Shown: one piece after another, positions 1 through 8,313 of the stretch | Numbering within the stretch: the first letter of the stretch is position 1 | Layout: each line of letters opens with the position of its first letter | NCBI GenBank assembly: GCA_030744875.1 | Contig: JASLPR010000033.1 | Location: forward strand, 1 to 37,962 | DNA from: Chloroflexota bacterium | GTDB taxonomy: Bacteria; Chloroflexota; UBA11872; VXNJ01 | DNA: 37,962 nt | Direction: 5' to 3' | The notes under the pieces: generated by a model | The model's input: only the letters and a program-made list of their open reading frames with translations | The model's database searches: none | Told to the model about the DNA's origin: nothing | Position numbers and translations under genes: made by a program

Positions 1-98
1 CAAAACTCCGGAAACAGCATCCGCGCGGCCCCGGCCGCGATCGCGGCAACGGCGCAGGCCAGCGCCACTTGCAGGTAGGCGGCTATCTGATCCCCCAT
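1..98 (-). CDS. 5' end of a membrane protein gene (truncated by window edge)
   Basis: An ATG at 98-96 opens a frame that runs without a stop off the left edge, giving 32 visible residues beginning MGDQIAAYLQVALACAVAAI. The stretch is rich in Ala, Val, Leu and Ile and looks like a first transmembrane helix. It lies 58 bp downstream of the glycosyltransferase on the same strand, so it is probably co-transcribed and may belong to surface polysaccharide or lipid-carrier metabolism. The family cannot be recognised from so short a piece. A second frame from a GTG at 102 is also open but gives a basic, less protein-like sequence, so it was not chosen. Confidence 0.4.
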   Translation of the reverse strand, partial: MGDQIAAYLQVALACAVAAIAAGAARMLFPEF

Positions 99-156
99 TC
101 ACAAAACGGCAGTCTCGCCCACGGCGCATGCCGCCAGCACGGCCCGTTGGCAGACA

Positions 157-1419
157 CTACTCCAGCAATTCCGCGTACACAGATTCAATCCGCTGGGCGC
201 CGGCGTCCCAGCCGAACCGCTCTGTTGCCCTTTGCCGCAGCGCTGCCCCGTAGCGGGTCCGCTCGTCCGGGTCGCGCAGCAACTGCAACAGCGCCTCGGC
301 TAGGTCATCGGCGCGCGCCGAAACCAGCGAGCCTTCCGTGCCCAGGAACTCCCGCGCCACCGGGCTGTCGAAGGCCACGGTCGGCAGCCCGGCCGCCATG
401 TAATTCAGCAGCTTGCCGTTGCCCTCGGTCTTCGAGCGTTTTGGCGAAACCGCGATATCGGCCAGCGCCAGCAGTTCCGGAGCCCGGTCGTAGGGGACCC
501 GCCCCGGGAAGGAAACGTGATTCTCCAACCCCAACGCCCGCGCCTGTTCTCTGTACAGGTCCTCCCCCGGGAACCCCATCACCAGGAAGTGGCATCCGTC
601 GAACTCGTCCACCACCTGCCGCGCGGCCTGCAAGAGTTCCGGGATTCCCTGGTAGCCGGCCAGCAATCCCAGGTAGCCGATCACTAGCCGGTTCGGCGGG
701 ATTTTGTGCTCGCTGCGCAGCGCTTCAAGGTCAAACCCCGGCAACTCGGCGCGCGGCCGGAACACATCCACATTCACGCAGTCGGAAACCTCCACCACCC
801 GTTCCGCCGCCAGCCCGAACTCCCCGGTCAGCAGTTCCCGCGCGTGGCTGCTGCTGGTGATTATCCGATCCGGTAGCCGGTTGATCACTCGTTCCGTTTG
901 CGCGATCGCCCGTTCTAGCCAACTCCCCTCGGTCAGGAAGTGGTGATCGCGCATTTCGGCCGCCAGGCTGCCCTGGAAATCAAACACCAGTGGGATTCGC
1001 TGCTGCCAGGCCAGGAAGCGCCCGATCAGCGCGCCCTCGTGCAGGTGCGCGTGCACCACGTCGAAGCGAGTGCGAAGGCCATGCCCCAGCACGGTCCCCA
1101 GCAGCGCCAGGTCCAGCGGCAGCTTGCCCCAGTGCGAGCCCACCCGCACCTCGGAACGCCGCTGTTGCAACGGATTGCGCCGCGTCACCACGTCGGCCGG
1201 GTCCTCACCGGTCGGGTACGCAAACGCCACGCTCTCGTGGCCGCGCCGCCGCAGTGCCCGGATCTCCTCGACAATCCGAACGTGGCACCCGTAGTCGCCG
1301 AAGAAGGAAGTCGGTGCGATGTGTGCGATTCGGTAGGCTATGGGCGGCCTCAAGCTCCAGCGGTGGGAGAGAATTGCGGTCGGATCGCGCTCGGATGCAA
1401 CCCGCCGTATGGTAACCAT
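157..1419 (-). CDS. GT4-family glycosyltransferase
   Basis: The product of about 420 residues is a GT-B fold, family 4 glycosyltransferase, which transfers a sugar from a nucleotide-sugar donor to a lipid or polysaccharide acceptor at the inner face of the membrane. The N-terminal acceptor domain has RIAHIAPTSFFGDYG followed by DVVHAHLHEGALIGR. The C-terminal donor domain has VIGYLGLLAGYQGIPELL, then VSFPGRVPYDRAPELLALAD and the nucleotide-binding segment EGNGKLLNYMAAGLPTVAFD. In the usual E-x7-E motif the second Glu is replaced by Asn here (KLLNYMAAG). The ATG at 1419 is the first good start, but it lies only 24 bp from the divergent tsaE. A TTG at 1353, just before the conserved RIAHIAP segment, would leave more promoter space and may be the true start. 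Acceptor and donor sugars cannot be deduced. Confidence 0.85.
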   Translation of the reverse strand: MVTIRRVASERDPTAILSHRWSLRPPIAYRIAHIAPTSFFGDYGCHVRIVEEIRALRRRGHESVAFAYPTGEDPADVVTRRNPLQQRRSEVRVGSHWGKLPLDLALLGTVLGHGLRTRFDVVHAHLHEGALIGRFLAWQQRIPLVFDFQGSLAAEMRDHHFLTEGSWLERAIAQTERVINRLPDRIITSSSHARELLTGEFGLAAERVVEVSDCVNVDVFRPRAELPGFDLEALRSEHKIPPNRLVIGYLGLLAGYQGIPELLQAARQVVDEFDGCHFLVMGFPGEDLYREQARALGLENHVSFPGRVPYDRAPELLALADIAVSPKRSKTEGNGKLLNYMAAGLPTVAFDSPVAREFLGTEGSLVSARADDLAEALLQLLRDPDERTRYGAALRQRATERFGWDAGAQRIESVYAELLE

Positions 1420-1443
1420 CCAGAAGATAGGTAGCGAGCCGGA

Positions 1444-1950
1444 TTGGAAGATGTAACGCCCCACGACGCCGATCTGTTGTTGGCCAGCCACGCTCCCGCC
1501 GAAACCGAGCGCATCGGCCGGCGGCTGGCGGCGGGCCTGAGTCCCGGCCTGATCGTGCTGCTGCGCGGGGAGATCGGCGCCGGCAAGACGGTCCTCACCC
1601 GGGGCATCGCCCGCGGTCTGGGCGTCGCGGGCCGGGTCGCCTCGCCCACCTACACCTTCGTCGCCGAATACCCGGAGGCCGTCCCGCCGCTTTTTCACAT
1701 GGACCTCTACCGCCTGCTTGACGCTGGCGAGAGTGTCGCCGAATTGGGCTTCGATGATTACCTGGAGCGCGGCGGGGTAGTGGTGGTCGAGTGGCCGGCG
1801 GCGGCCGCCGCTCGTTTGCCACTCGATCGCCTCGAAGTGCGCCTCGAGCACGCCGGCGAACTGGAACGCAGCTTGAGCTTCCGAGCGTTCGGCGATGCCG
1901 CCAAAGCCGCTCTCCTGGACCTCCGCGGGTTACCGGAGCCTACAGCATGA
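1444..1950 (+). CDS. tsaE: tRNA t6A biosynthesis ATPase TsaE
   Basis: TsaE is the P-loop ATPase that activates the TsaB-TsaD complex for N6-threonylcarbamoyladenosine (t6A37) formation on ANN-decoding tRNAs in the cytoplasm. The 168-residue product has the Walker A motif GEIGAGKT (about residues 42-49), the SPTYTFV switch segment (68-74), HMDLYRL (85-91) and the VVVEWP motif with Glu116, all typical of the family. The start is a TTG at 1444; no in-frame ATG lies nearby, and the motif spacing fits a full-length TsaE (about 150-170 residues). It is the first gene of the tsaE-tsaB-rimI-tsaD cluster, and its TGA stop overlaps the tsaB ATG (ATGA). Confidence 0.93.
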   Translation: MEDVTPHDADLLLASHAPAETERIGRRLAAGLSPGLIVLLRGEIGAGKTVLTRGIARGLGVAGRVASPTYTFVAEYPEAVPPLFHMDLYRLLDAGESVAELGFDDYLERGGVVVVEWPAAAAARLPLDRLEVRLEHAGELERSLSFRAFGDAAKAALLDLRGLPEPTA

Positions 1951-2645
1951 CTGGGGGACTCATCCTCGGCCTCGACACCACTGGCCGCGGCGGCAGTGCG
2001 GTTCTGGCTACCGAAGACGCGGTCCTCGAAACGCGCGCGTGGCGCGCCGAACCCAGCCACACCCCGCATCTCCACTCCGCCACGACGGATCTCTTGGCGG
2101 TCGCCGGAGCGCGCCTGGCCGCGATTGCGGTCGCCGCTGGCCCCGGCGGATTCAGCGCCGTGCGCGGCGGCATGGCCATAGCGAAGGGAATCTGCCTTGC
2201 ACTTGACATAACGCTGGTGGCAATACCCGGTCTCGAAGCTGTCGCGCTGTCCGCCGCCGCGCTAATCGAAGGGCGCGTGCTGGCCCTCATCGACGCCGGC
2301 GCGCGCGGCTGTTTCGCCCGCGAGTTCACTCTCGACGGCTCAAACGCGATCCCCACCACCGAACCCGGGCTCGCCTCTCCGGACGCGATCGCCCGGGCCA
2401 TCATTTCCGGCGCGCACCCGGTCGGCGATCTCCCACCGGCGCGCCTTGAACAGATCGCCGCCGCGGTCCCCGCCCACCATCAGGCACCACCGATAACTAC
2501 CCGGCAACCCATGGCGGTGGCCGTCGCCCGGCTGGGCTGGTCTAAACTTGCGTCGTCCACCGGCCGGGACGCCTTGGGGGCTGTTCCCATCTATCTGCGC
2601 GAGCCGGATGCGACCCTGCCGAAGAAGGGATGGGGCAGAACTTGA
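1947..2645 (+). CDS. tsaB: tRNA t6A biosynthesis protein TsaB
   Basis: This 232-residue ASKHA-fold protein is the non-catalytic partner that dimerises with TsaD in the t6A synthase. It starts with the phosphate-1 motif LILGLDTTG (residues 5-13) and carries the hallmark GPGGFSAVRGG segment (65-75). The C-terminal half is more variable and ends in a PIYLREPDA motif, as in many TsaB proteins. The start is the ATG at 1947, which overlaps the tsaE stop by the ATGA arrangement; a longer open frame upstream is only read-through inside tsaE. Its 3' end overlaps rimI by 16 bp, so translation of the three genes is probably coupled. Confidence 0.92.
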   Translation: MTGGLILGLDTTGRGGSAVLATEDAVLETRAWRAEPSHTPHLHSATTDLLAVAGARLAAIAVAAGPGGFSAVRGGMAIAKGICLALDITLVAIPGLEAVALSAAALIEGRVLALIDAGARGCFAREFTLDGSNAIPTTEPGLASPDAIARAIISGAHPVGDLPPARLEQIAAAVPAHHQAPPITTRQPMAVAVARLGWSKLASSTGRDALGAVPIYLREPDATLPKKGWGRT

Positions 2646-3289
2646 GCGCCGCGCCCGCCAAACGCCCCACCGACCGGGAGACTTTCATCGTCGAGGCGAT
2701 GACTATCGAGCACGTGGATGAGGTCCGCGAACTCGAGCGCCGCTGCTTCCTCACCCCCTGGCCGAAGGAATCCTTCTACTATGAACTCGAACGCAATTGC
2801 ATGGCCCGCTACATCGTTCTACGGCGCGTCGCCGAGGATGCGGAGGCCCCCGCCGAGGCTGCCGAGTCACCGGGCCTGCTCCAGCGAATCTTCGGTGGCT
2901 GCAACCGGGTCCACAGCAACAGCGTGGTCGGTTTCGCCGGGCTCTGGATGATGGTCGATGAGGCCCACATCACTACGCTGGCCGTCTCCCCGGATCACCA
3001 AGGCAAGGGCCTCGGCGAGCTGCTCCTGGTCGCCATTACCGAAATCAGCGCTGCCCACGGGGCCAAGATGATGACTCTCGAAGTCCGCCCTAGCAATCTC
3101 ATCGCCCAGAAGCTCTACGAGAAGCACGGCTTCAGCGGCCACGGCGTCCGTCCCCACTATTACAGCGACGACGGCGAGGACGCGGTGGTCATGTGGTCCG
3201 AGGAGCTGGGAGCCGCGAAGTCCCGGCAGCGATTCCAGGAGCTACGCGACAGCCTGCGTCGGCGATTGACTTGGGAATCGAAGCTGTAG
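2630..3289 (+). CDS. rimI: Ribosomal protein acetyltransferase RimI-like (GNAT)
   Basis: A GNAT-family N-acetyltransferase placed between tsaB and tsaD, the position where rimI is commonly found. RimI acetylates the N-terminal Ala of ribosomal protein S18. The product has 219 residues against about 150 for typical RimI. The family core is visible: ELERRCFLTPWPKESFYYEL, then ITTLAVSPDHQGKGLGELLL with the acetyl-CoA pyrophosphate loop QGKGLG, then LEVRPSNLIAQKLYEKHGF. The extra length comes from an N-terminal extension, a 25-30 residue insert (about residues 68-95, Ala/Glu-rich then LLQRIFGGCNRV) between strands 2 and 3, and a basic C-terminal tail. The start ATG at 2630 overlaps tsaB by 16 bp; an in-frame ATG nearer the conserved core (AMTIEHVDEV) is an alternative. 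Confidence 0.85.
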   Translation: MGQNLSAAPAKRPTDRETFIVEAMTIEHVDEVRELERRCFLTPWPKESFYYELERNCMARYIVLRRVAEDAEAPAEAAESPGLLQRIFGGCNRVHSNSVVGFAGLWMMVDEAHITTLAVSPDHQGKGLGELLLVAITEISAAHGAKMMTLEVRPSNLIAQKLYEKHGFSGHGVRPHYYSDDGEDAVVMWSEELGAAKSRQRFQELRDSLRRRLTWESKL

Positions 3290-3293
3290 CCAG

Positions 3294-4382
3294 TTGGCTC
3301 TGATCCTCGGTGTCGAGACCTCCTGCGATGAAACTTCGATAGCCGTTATCCGCGGCGACGAAGAACTGGCCCTGGTCACCCGGGCGAATCTTGAGGGCCA
3401 AGCTGAATACGGCGGCGTGGTCCCGGAAATCGCCGCCCGCCAGCACATCGCCGTTATTGGCCCGGTCTACGAGCAGGCGCTCGCGCGGGCCCGGGTGCGC
3501 GCCGACGATCTCGACGCCATCGCCGTCACCTACGGGCCGGGCCTGGCCGGTTCGCTGATCGTCGGGCTGAATCTCGCCCGCGGCCTTGCCACCGGGCTCG
3601 GGATCCCGCTCCTGGCGGTCAATCACCTGGAGGCCCACGTCCTGGCCTCCTGGATCGGACGCCCCGCCACCGATTTGCCCGAACTGCCGGCCGTCTGCCT
3701 GGTGGTCTCCGGCGGGCACACCGACCTGACCCTGATGCGCACCGCGGGGCGCCACGAGCTACTCGGCCGCACCCGCGATGACGCCGCCGGCGAAGCCGTC
3801 GACAAGGTCGCCCGAGTGCTCGAGTTGGGCTTCCCTGGAGGCCCGGCGATCCAGAAGGCCGCCGGCGAACTCCCCGACGGATCCAGCAAGCCCTATGCCC
3901 TGCCCCGGGCCTGGCTGCGCGACACCTACGATTTCAGCTTCAGCGGCGTCAAAACCGCCGTCTACCGCGCCTGGGCCGGCAAACTCGGCCCGGCCGAGGA
4001 GCAGCGCATCTTCCGCGGCGAAGGCGACGAGCCCCTGCGAGAGCGCGAACCCGCCGCCATCGCGCGCATGGCCGCCGGTTTCCAGGAAGCGGTTGTCGAC
4101 GTGCTGGTCGGCAAGACGGCTGTTGCAGCCGAGGAATTCGCCGCGCGCAGTGTGATCCTGGCGGGCGGCGTCGCCGCCAACCTCGCGCTGCGCGAGGCGC
4201 TCACCGCCCGACTCGACATCCCGCTGTTCCTGCCGGCGATACGCCACTGCATGGACAACGGCGCGATGATCGCCATGGCCGGCGCGCGGTTGCTGCAGCA
4301 CGGCCAGCTGGCCCCCGACGACCTCGACATCGACCCGGGCCTCGAACTCACCGCCCGGGAACTCGCCCGCCCCGCCGACTAG
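3294..4382 (+). CDS. tsaD: tRNA N6-adenosine threonylcarbamoyltransferase TsaD
   Basis: TsaD catalyses transfer of the threonylcarbamoyl group from TC-AMP to A37 of tRNA, working with TsaB and TsaE. The 362-residue protein has the expected length and motifs: LGVETSCDETS (residues 5-15), YGGVVPEIAARQH (39-51), the metal-binding pair in NHLEAH (His111 and His115), VVSGGHTDL, FSFSGVKTAV and the C-terminal CMDNGAMIA with the metal-ligand Asp. The start is the TTG at 3294, four bases after the rimI stop and directly before the conserved LILGVETS. It converges with the glgA remnant: the two stop codons share the palindrome CTAG at 4379-4382. Confidence 0.95.
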   Translation: MALILGVETSCDETSIAVIRGDEELALVTRANLEGQAEYGGVVPEIAARQHIAVIGPVYEQALARARVRADDLDAIAVTYGPGLAGSLIVGLNLARGLATGLGIPLLAVNHLEAHVLASWIGRPATDLPELPAVCLVVSGGHTDLTLMRTAGRHELLGRTRDDAAGEAVDKVARVLELGFPGGPAIQKAAGELPDGSSKPYALPRAWLRDTYDFSFSGVKTAVYRAWAGKLGPAEEQRIFRGEGDEPLREREPAAIARMAAGFQEAVVDVLVGKTAVAAEEFAARSVILAGGVAANLALREALTARLDIPLFLPAIRHCMDNGAMIAMAGARLLQHGQLAPDDLDIDPGLELTARELARPAD

Positions 4383-4988
4383 CTGCCGGCCAACTCCGCG
4401 TACAGCCCGGAATACTTACGCGCCGACGGGCCCCATGAGAAGTCGCGGGACATGCAGCGCAACGCCAGTTCGCGAAACGCCGCCGGTCGCCGGTAGAGTT
4501 CGAATCCGCGCGCGATCGCGCCCATGAAATCCAGCACCAGATTCGGGTCGGTTTTCGGGTCGAACAACTCGTCGTCGATGCCGTTCAATAGGCCGTGTAG
4601 GTTTTCGCCGCGATCGCGCAGGAACGAGTCCAGTCGCTCGCCGTATTCCGGCGTGCAGATCTCCTGCGCATAGCGCTCGCCGCCATCCTCGTAGCCGTAG
4701 ATGCCCTCGCGGTCGAAATAGCGCTCGCTGCCCACGAAGTAGGTTGTCGTATCGCAGTTCACCTGCCACAGTGACGCCGGTTCCTGCCAGCGTTCCATCG
4801 GGGTATCGAGGTGCGGGATAATCACATCCAGGCCGTGCTTCTCGCGATCGATCGGCCCGTACAGCGGCGGAAGCAGCGCACGTCGAGGCCCTCACCGGCC
4901 AATTCGCTGGGCAGCGAGGCCAGCACATCGGCCAGCCCGCCGGTTTTGCGTACGGCGCCATCTCCGCCGTGATCATCATGATGTTCAT
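4379..4988 (-). pseudogene. glgA: Glycogen synthase (glgA) remnant with two frameshifts and two internal deletions
   Basis: Pieces of an ADP-glucose-dependent glycogen/starch synthase (GT5, normally about 480 residues) are joined in about 200 codons. The start gives MNIMMITAEMAPYA. A one-base loss in an A-run then shifts the frame, and KTGGLADVLASLPSELAGEG continues in the next frame. A second one-base loss near 4880 moves to the third frame, which holds LPPLYGPIDREKHGLDV, then FVGSERYFDREGIYGYEDGG. That frame jumps at ERYA directly to QEICTPEYGERLD and LHGLLNGIDDELFDPKTD, so about 90 residues, including the expected acceptor-side catalytic region, are missing. It then jumps to FMGAIARGFELYRRP and MSRDFSWGPSA..YSGLYAEL, the normal C-terminus, so almost the whole ADP-glucose-binding domain is missing. 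The product cannot be active. It lies downstream of purH on the same strand. Confidence 0.85.
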
Positions 4989-5051
4989 GAGCAGACCGTT
5001 ATGCTAATCGCTTGCCGCCCAACGTGTCGGATCAAATCCTACCCAGCTCGC

Positions 5052-6608
5052 CTAATGCCGAAAATGGCGCTCGCCGCCCGTAAACACCAGCACTGCGCCG
5101 GCCTTGTCCACCGCCGCGATCACTTCGTCGTCCTTCACCGAGCCGCCCGGCTCGATCAGCGCTTCTATCCCCGCCTCCATCGCCATCTCCGGTCCATCGG
5201 GGAACGGGAAGAAGGCATCCGAGGCCAGGACGCTCCCGGCGGCCCGGTCGCCGGCCCGATAGATCGACATGTGCACGCTGTCCACCCGGCTCATCTGGCC
5301 GGTGCCGATCCCGATCAGATTCATGCCGCTGGCCAACACGATCGCGTTGGATTTCACATGCTTGATCGCCCGCCAAGCAAAGCGCAGATCGCGCTCCTGC
5401 TCGGCGCTGGGCTTCCGCTTGCTCACCACCTCGAACGTCAGGTCATCGTCGGGAAGGCGATCCGGTTCCTGCACCAGCACCCCGCCGGCCACGCTGCGTA
5501 CCTTCAGGTCGCCCAGTCCCGGTACCGCCGCCGCCGGTTCGCGCAACTCGAGCGGGATACGCAGTATCCGCGTGCGACGCCGCTTCTTCAGCAGTGCCAG
5601 CGCTTCGTCCTCGTAGTCCGGCGCGATCACGATATCCAGCAGGGTCCCGCGCATCGTCGTGGCCATCGCCAGGTCCAGCGTGCGGTTGAGAGCCACGATT
5701 CCGCCGAAGATCGACACCGGGTCGCACTCGAAGGTGCGCTGGTAGATCGCCGCCAGGTCATCCCCGCCCACCGCCAGCCCGCAGGGGTTGCCGTGCTTGA
5801 TCGCCGCTACCGTCGGCTCGTCGAAATCGGTCACCAGGTTCCAGCCGGCATCGGCGTCCAAGTAGTTGTTGTAGGAGAGTTGCTGGCCGTGCAATTGCTC
5901 CGCGCCGGCCAGACCGAACGCCGGCAATTCCGCCGGCCCGAACCGGTAGAACGCCGCCGTCTCCTGGTGCGGGTTCTCGCCGTACCGGATCTCCCTGGCC
6001 CGGGTCAGCGGCAGCGCCAGGCGTTCCGGCAGTAGGTCGCCGCCCCGGCCGGCGTAGTAGGCGGCGATCAGCGCGTCGTAGCCAGCGGTGTGGGCAAAGG
6101 CCGTCGCCGCCAGTTCCGCGCGCAGGTCCGCCGGTTCCTCGCCCTCCAGCGCCGCCGCCACCCGGTCATAGTCCTGCGGGTCCACCACCACCATCACGTG
6201 CTCCGCGTTCTTGGCCGCCGCGCGGATCATCGTCGGCCCGCCGATATCGATCTGCTCCACGTTCTCCGCGTGCTCCAGGCCCTTTGCCAGCGTCGCCGCA
6301 AAGGGGTACAGGTTCACCGCCACCACATCGATCGGTGCGATTCCTAGTTCCCCCAGGATCTCCACGTGGGCCGGGTCGTCGCGCCGGGCCAGTACCCCGG
6401 CGTGGACCGCCGGATGCAGCGTCTTTACCCGACCGTCCAGGATTTCCGGAAATCCGGTGATGTCCACCACCGAGCGCACCGGCACCCCGGCCTCCGCCAG
6501 CGCCCGCAGTGTGCCGCCGGTCGAGATGATCTCGTGACCCAGATCGACCAGCCGCGCGGCGAACTCCGCGATTCCGGTTTTGTCATAGACACTGATCAGT
6601 GCGGACAT
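5052..6608 (-). CDS. purH: Bifunctional AICAR transformylase / IMP cyclohydrolase PurH
   Basis: PurH performs the last two steps of IMP synthesis: formylation of AICAR by 10-formyl-THF and ring closure to IMP. The 518-residue product has the N-terminal IMP cyclohydrolase domain (about residues 1-195: SVYDKTG, STGGTLRALAEAG, GRVKTLHP, NLYPF, DIGGPTMIRAAAKN) and the C-terminal transformylase domain with REIRYGENPHQ, QLSYNNYLD, the catalytic KHGNPCG, FGGIVALN and the SNAIVLA/TGQMSRVDS region. The ATG at 6608 is preferred because it begins the conserved MSALISVYDKTG and overlaps the purN stop by one base (TAATG); a longer frame reaches into purN. It is the last intact gene of the purine operon. 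Confidence 0.97.
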   Translation of the reverse strand: MSALISVYDKTGIAEFAARLVDLGHEIISTGGTLRALAEAGVPVRSVVDITGFPEILDGRVKTLHPAVHAGVLARRDDPAHVEILGELGIAPIDVVAVNLYPFAATLAKGLEHAENVEQIDIGGPTMIRAAAKNAEHVMVVVDPQDYDRVAAALEGEEPADLRAELAATAFAHTAGYDALIAAYYAGRGGDLLPERLALPLTRAREIRYGENPHQETAAFYRFGPAELPAFGLAGAEQLHGQQLSYNNYLDADAGWNLVTDFDEPTVAAIKHGNPCGLAVGGDDLAAIYQRTFECDPVSIFGGIVALNRTLDLAMATTMRGTLLDIVIAPDYEDEALALLKKRRRTRILRIPLELREPAAAVPGLGDLKVRSVAGGVLVQEPDRLPDDDLTFEVVSKRKPSAEQERDLRFAWRAIKHVKSNAIVLASGMNLIGIGTGQMSRVDSVHMSIYRAGDRAAGSVLASDAFFPFPDGPEMAMEAGIEALIEPGGSVKDDEVIAAVDKAGAVLVFTGGERHFRH

Positions 6609-7255
6609 TACCCGACCTCCGATGGCTCTGAATTGTCGGCTACGAATACTCTCCGGCCTTCGACCCGCACCCGGCCCTCGGCGAACCATTGCAGGACCTG
6701 CGGGTACAGCCGGTGCTCTTCCACCAGGATGCGGTCCGACAGGGTGTCGGCGTCGTCTCCGTCTCGCACCGGCACCGCCGCCTGGGCCACGATCGGCCCG
6801 GCGTCCAATTCGTCGGTCACCACGTGAATCGTGCAGCCGGTGAACTTCACGCCCCAGTCAATCGCGTCCTGTTGCGGCGCCGGCGCCATCCCGCCGGCGA
6901 ACGCCGGCAGCAACGTAGGGTGAATGTTTAGGATGCGATTCGGAAAGGCCGCCGTCATTTCGGGCGGGGTAATGAGATTGAACCCGGCCAGCACCACCAA
7001 ATCGACGCCGGCCGCCTGCAAGATCTCGGTCATCCTCAATAGTTGCGGACGCCGCCCGCCGGCCGCCTTGCGGCTTATGCACTCCGCCCGGATGCCGCGC
7101 CCGGCGGCCCGTTCGAGCGCCCGGCAGCGCGGCGTGTTACTGACCACCACGTCCACCCGCGCGTCCAGGTTGCCGGCGTCGATGGCGTCTAGGATCGACT
7201 GCAAATTCGAACCCCGCCCCGAGGCCAGCACCCCGAGTTTCAAAACATCGCTCAT
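6608..7255 (-). CDS. purN: Phosphoribosylglycinamide formyltransferase PurN
   Basis: PurN transfers a formyl group from 10-formyl-THF to GAR, the third step of purine synthesis. The 215-residue sequence has GVLASGRGSNLQSI for phosphate binding (residues 8-21), VVVSN, LAGFNLITP and the catalytic triad as Asn110 and His112 in RILNIHPTLLPAF and Asp151 in DELDAGPI. The start ATG at 7255 overlaps the purM stop by four bases (ATGA). Length and motif order are normal for the family. Confidence 0.96.
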   Translation of the reverse strand: MSDVLKLGVLASGRGSNLQSILDAIDAGNLDARVDVVVSNTPRCRALERAAGRGIRAECISRKAAGGRRPQLLRMTEILQAAGVDLVVLAGFNLITPPEMTAAFPNRILNIHPTLLPAFAGGMAPAPQQDAIDWGVKFTGCTIHVVTDELDAGPIVAQAAVPVRDGDDADTLSDRILVEEHRLYPQVLQWFAEGRVRVEGRRVFVADNSEPSEVG

Positions 7256-8313
7256 CGCCGGATCCGCACCCTCTCGCCGCTGTCGTCGGCCTGGATTGTC
7301 CCGACGATCGACGCCCCGGCCGACCGGGTCAGGTCGTCGGCGGTGGCTTGGTCGCAGAAGACCGCCATGCCGATCCCCAGGTTGAAGATGCGCGCCATCT
7401 CGTCCTCGGGCACATCGCCCAGTTCGGCGATGAGTTCGAAGATCGCTGGCACCTGCCAGCGGCCCCAGTCCAGGTCGGCCCGCACCCCGTCCGGCAGGCT
7501 CCGCGGAATGTTGTCCAGCAGGCCGCCGCCGGTGATATGCGCCAGCGCGTGGATGCGCGGCAGGAAGTCGCTGAGATCGTTCAGGTAGCAGCGATGCGGC
7601 GCCAGCAATTCGTCGCCCAGCGGCCGGCCCAGGTCCGGGTAGACGTGATCCAGGGCGACGTCTTCAAACACCCGTCGCACCAGCGAATAGCCGTTGGTGT
7701 GGATGCCGTTCGACGGCAGCGCCACCACTACATCACCGGCGCGCACGTTCGCGACGTCCAGCAATTCGTCCTCCTCGGCCACCCCCACCACCGCCCCCAC
7801 CAGGTCGAATTCGCCCGTGCCGTAGACTCCCGGCAGTTGTGCGGTCTCGCCGCCCACCAGCGGCACTCCAAGCGCCGTGCAGGCCGCCGCCACCCCCAGC
7901 ACCACCCGGGCGCTCTGGACCGTGTTGAAGTCGGCGAAGGCCACGTAGTCCAGGAAGCACAGCGGCCGCGCCCCCGTTACCAGGATGTCGTTTACGCAGT
8001 GGTGCACGATGTCGTGGCCCACCGTGTCCAGCCGCCCCGCCCGCGCCGCTACCGACACCTTGGTGCCCACCGAGTCGATGCTCGACACGATGACCGGTTG
8101 CCGCATTCCGGCCGGCAGGCGAATCGCGCCGCCGAAGCCGCCGAATCCCGAGACCACCTGCGCGTTGAAAGTCCGCCGGACCGATTCCTTGATTGCCGCC
8201 AGGGACTCATCAGCCGCGGCCAGGTCAACCCCGGCTTCCCGGTATGACCGGGCCCCGGGTGAGTCAGCCAATCCGGGTTGAGGTGGGGTGGGGGTCTGCC
8301 GGCGCCGCGCCAT
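7252..8313 (-). CDS. purM: Phosphoribosylformylglycinamidine cyclo-ligase PurM
   Basis: AIR synthetase closes the imidazole ring of FGAM using ATP. The product of up to 353 residues shows the family landmarks SYREAGVDLAAADE near the N-terminus, SSIDSVGTKV, VGHDIVHHCVNDILVTGARP, the LVGGETAQLPGVY signature, LPSNGIHTNGYSLVR and HITGGGLLDNIPR. The ATG at 8313 would overlap purF by 50 bp and add an Arg/Pro-rich leader not usual for PurM. A TTG at 8271 (339 residues) would overlap purF by only 8 bp, like other junctions in this operon, and starts close to the conserved region, so it may be the true start. Neither start has a strong Shine-Dalgarno sequence. Confidence 0.95.
   Translation of the reverse strand: MARRRQTPTPPQPGLADSPGARSYREAGVDLAAADESLAAIKESVRRTFNAQVVSGFGGFGGAIRLPAGMRQPVIVSSIDSVGTKVSVAARAGRLDTVGHDIVHHCVNDILVTGARPLCFLDYVAFADFNTVQSARVVLGVAAACTALGVPLVGGETAQLPGVYGTGEFDLVGAVVGVAEEDELLDVANVRAGDVVVALPSNGIHTNGYSLVRRVFEDVALDHVYPDLGRPLGDELLAPHRCYLNDLSDFLPRIHALAHITGGGLLDNIPRSLPDGVRADLDWGRWQVPAIFELIAELGDVPEDEMARIFNLGIGMAVFCDQATADDLTRSAGASIVGTIQADDSGERVRIRR

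Noticed and set aside
4379-4825. Intact small protein from the glgA remnant
   Set aside because: Its open frame is made of separate GlgA segments joined by deletions and lacks the catalytic and nucleotide-binding core, so a functional small protein is unlikely.
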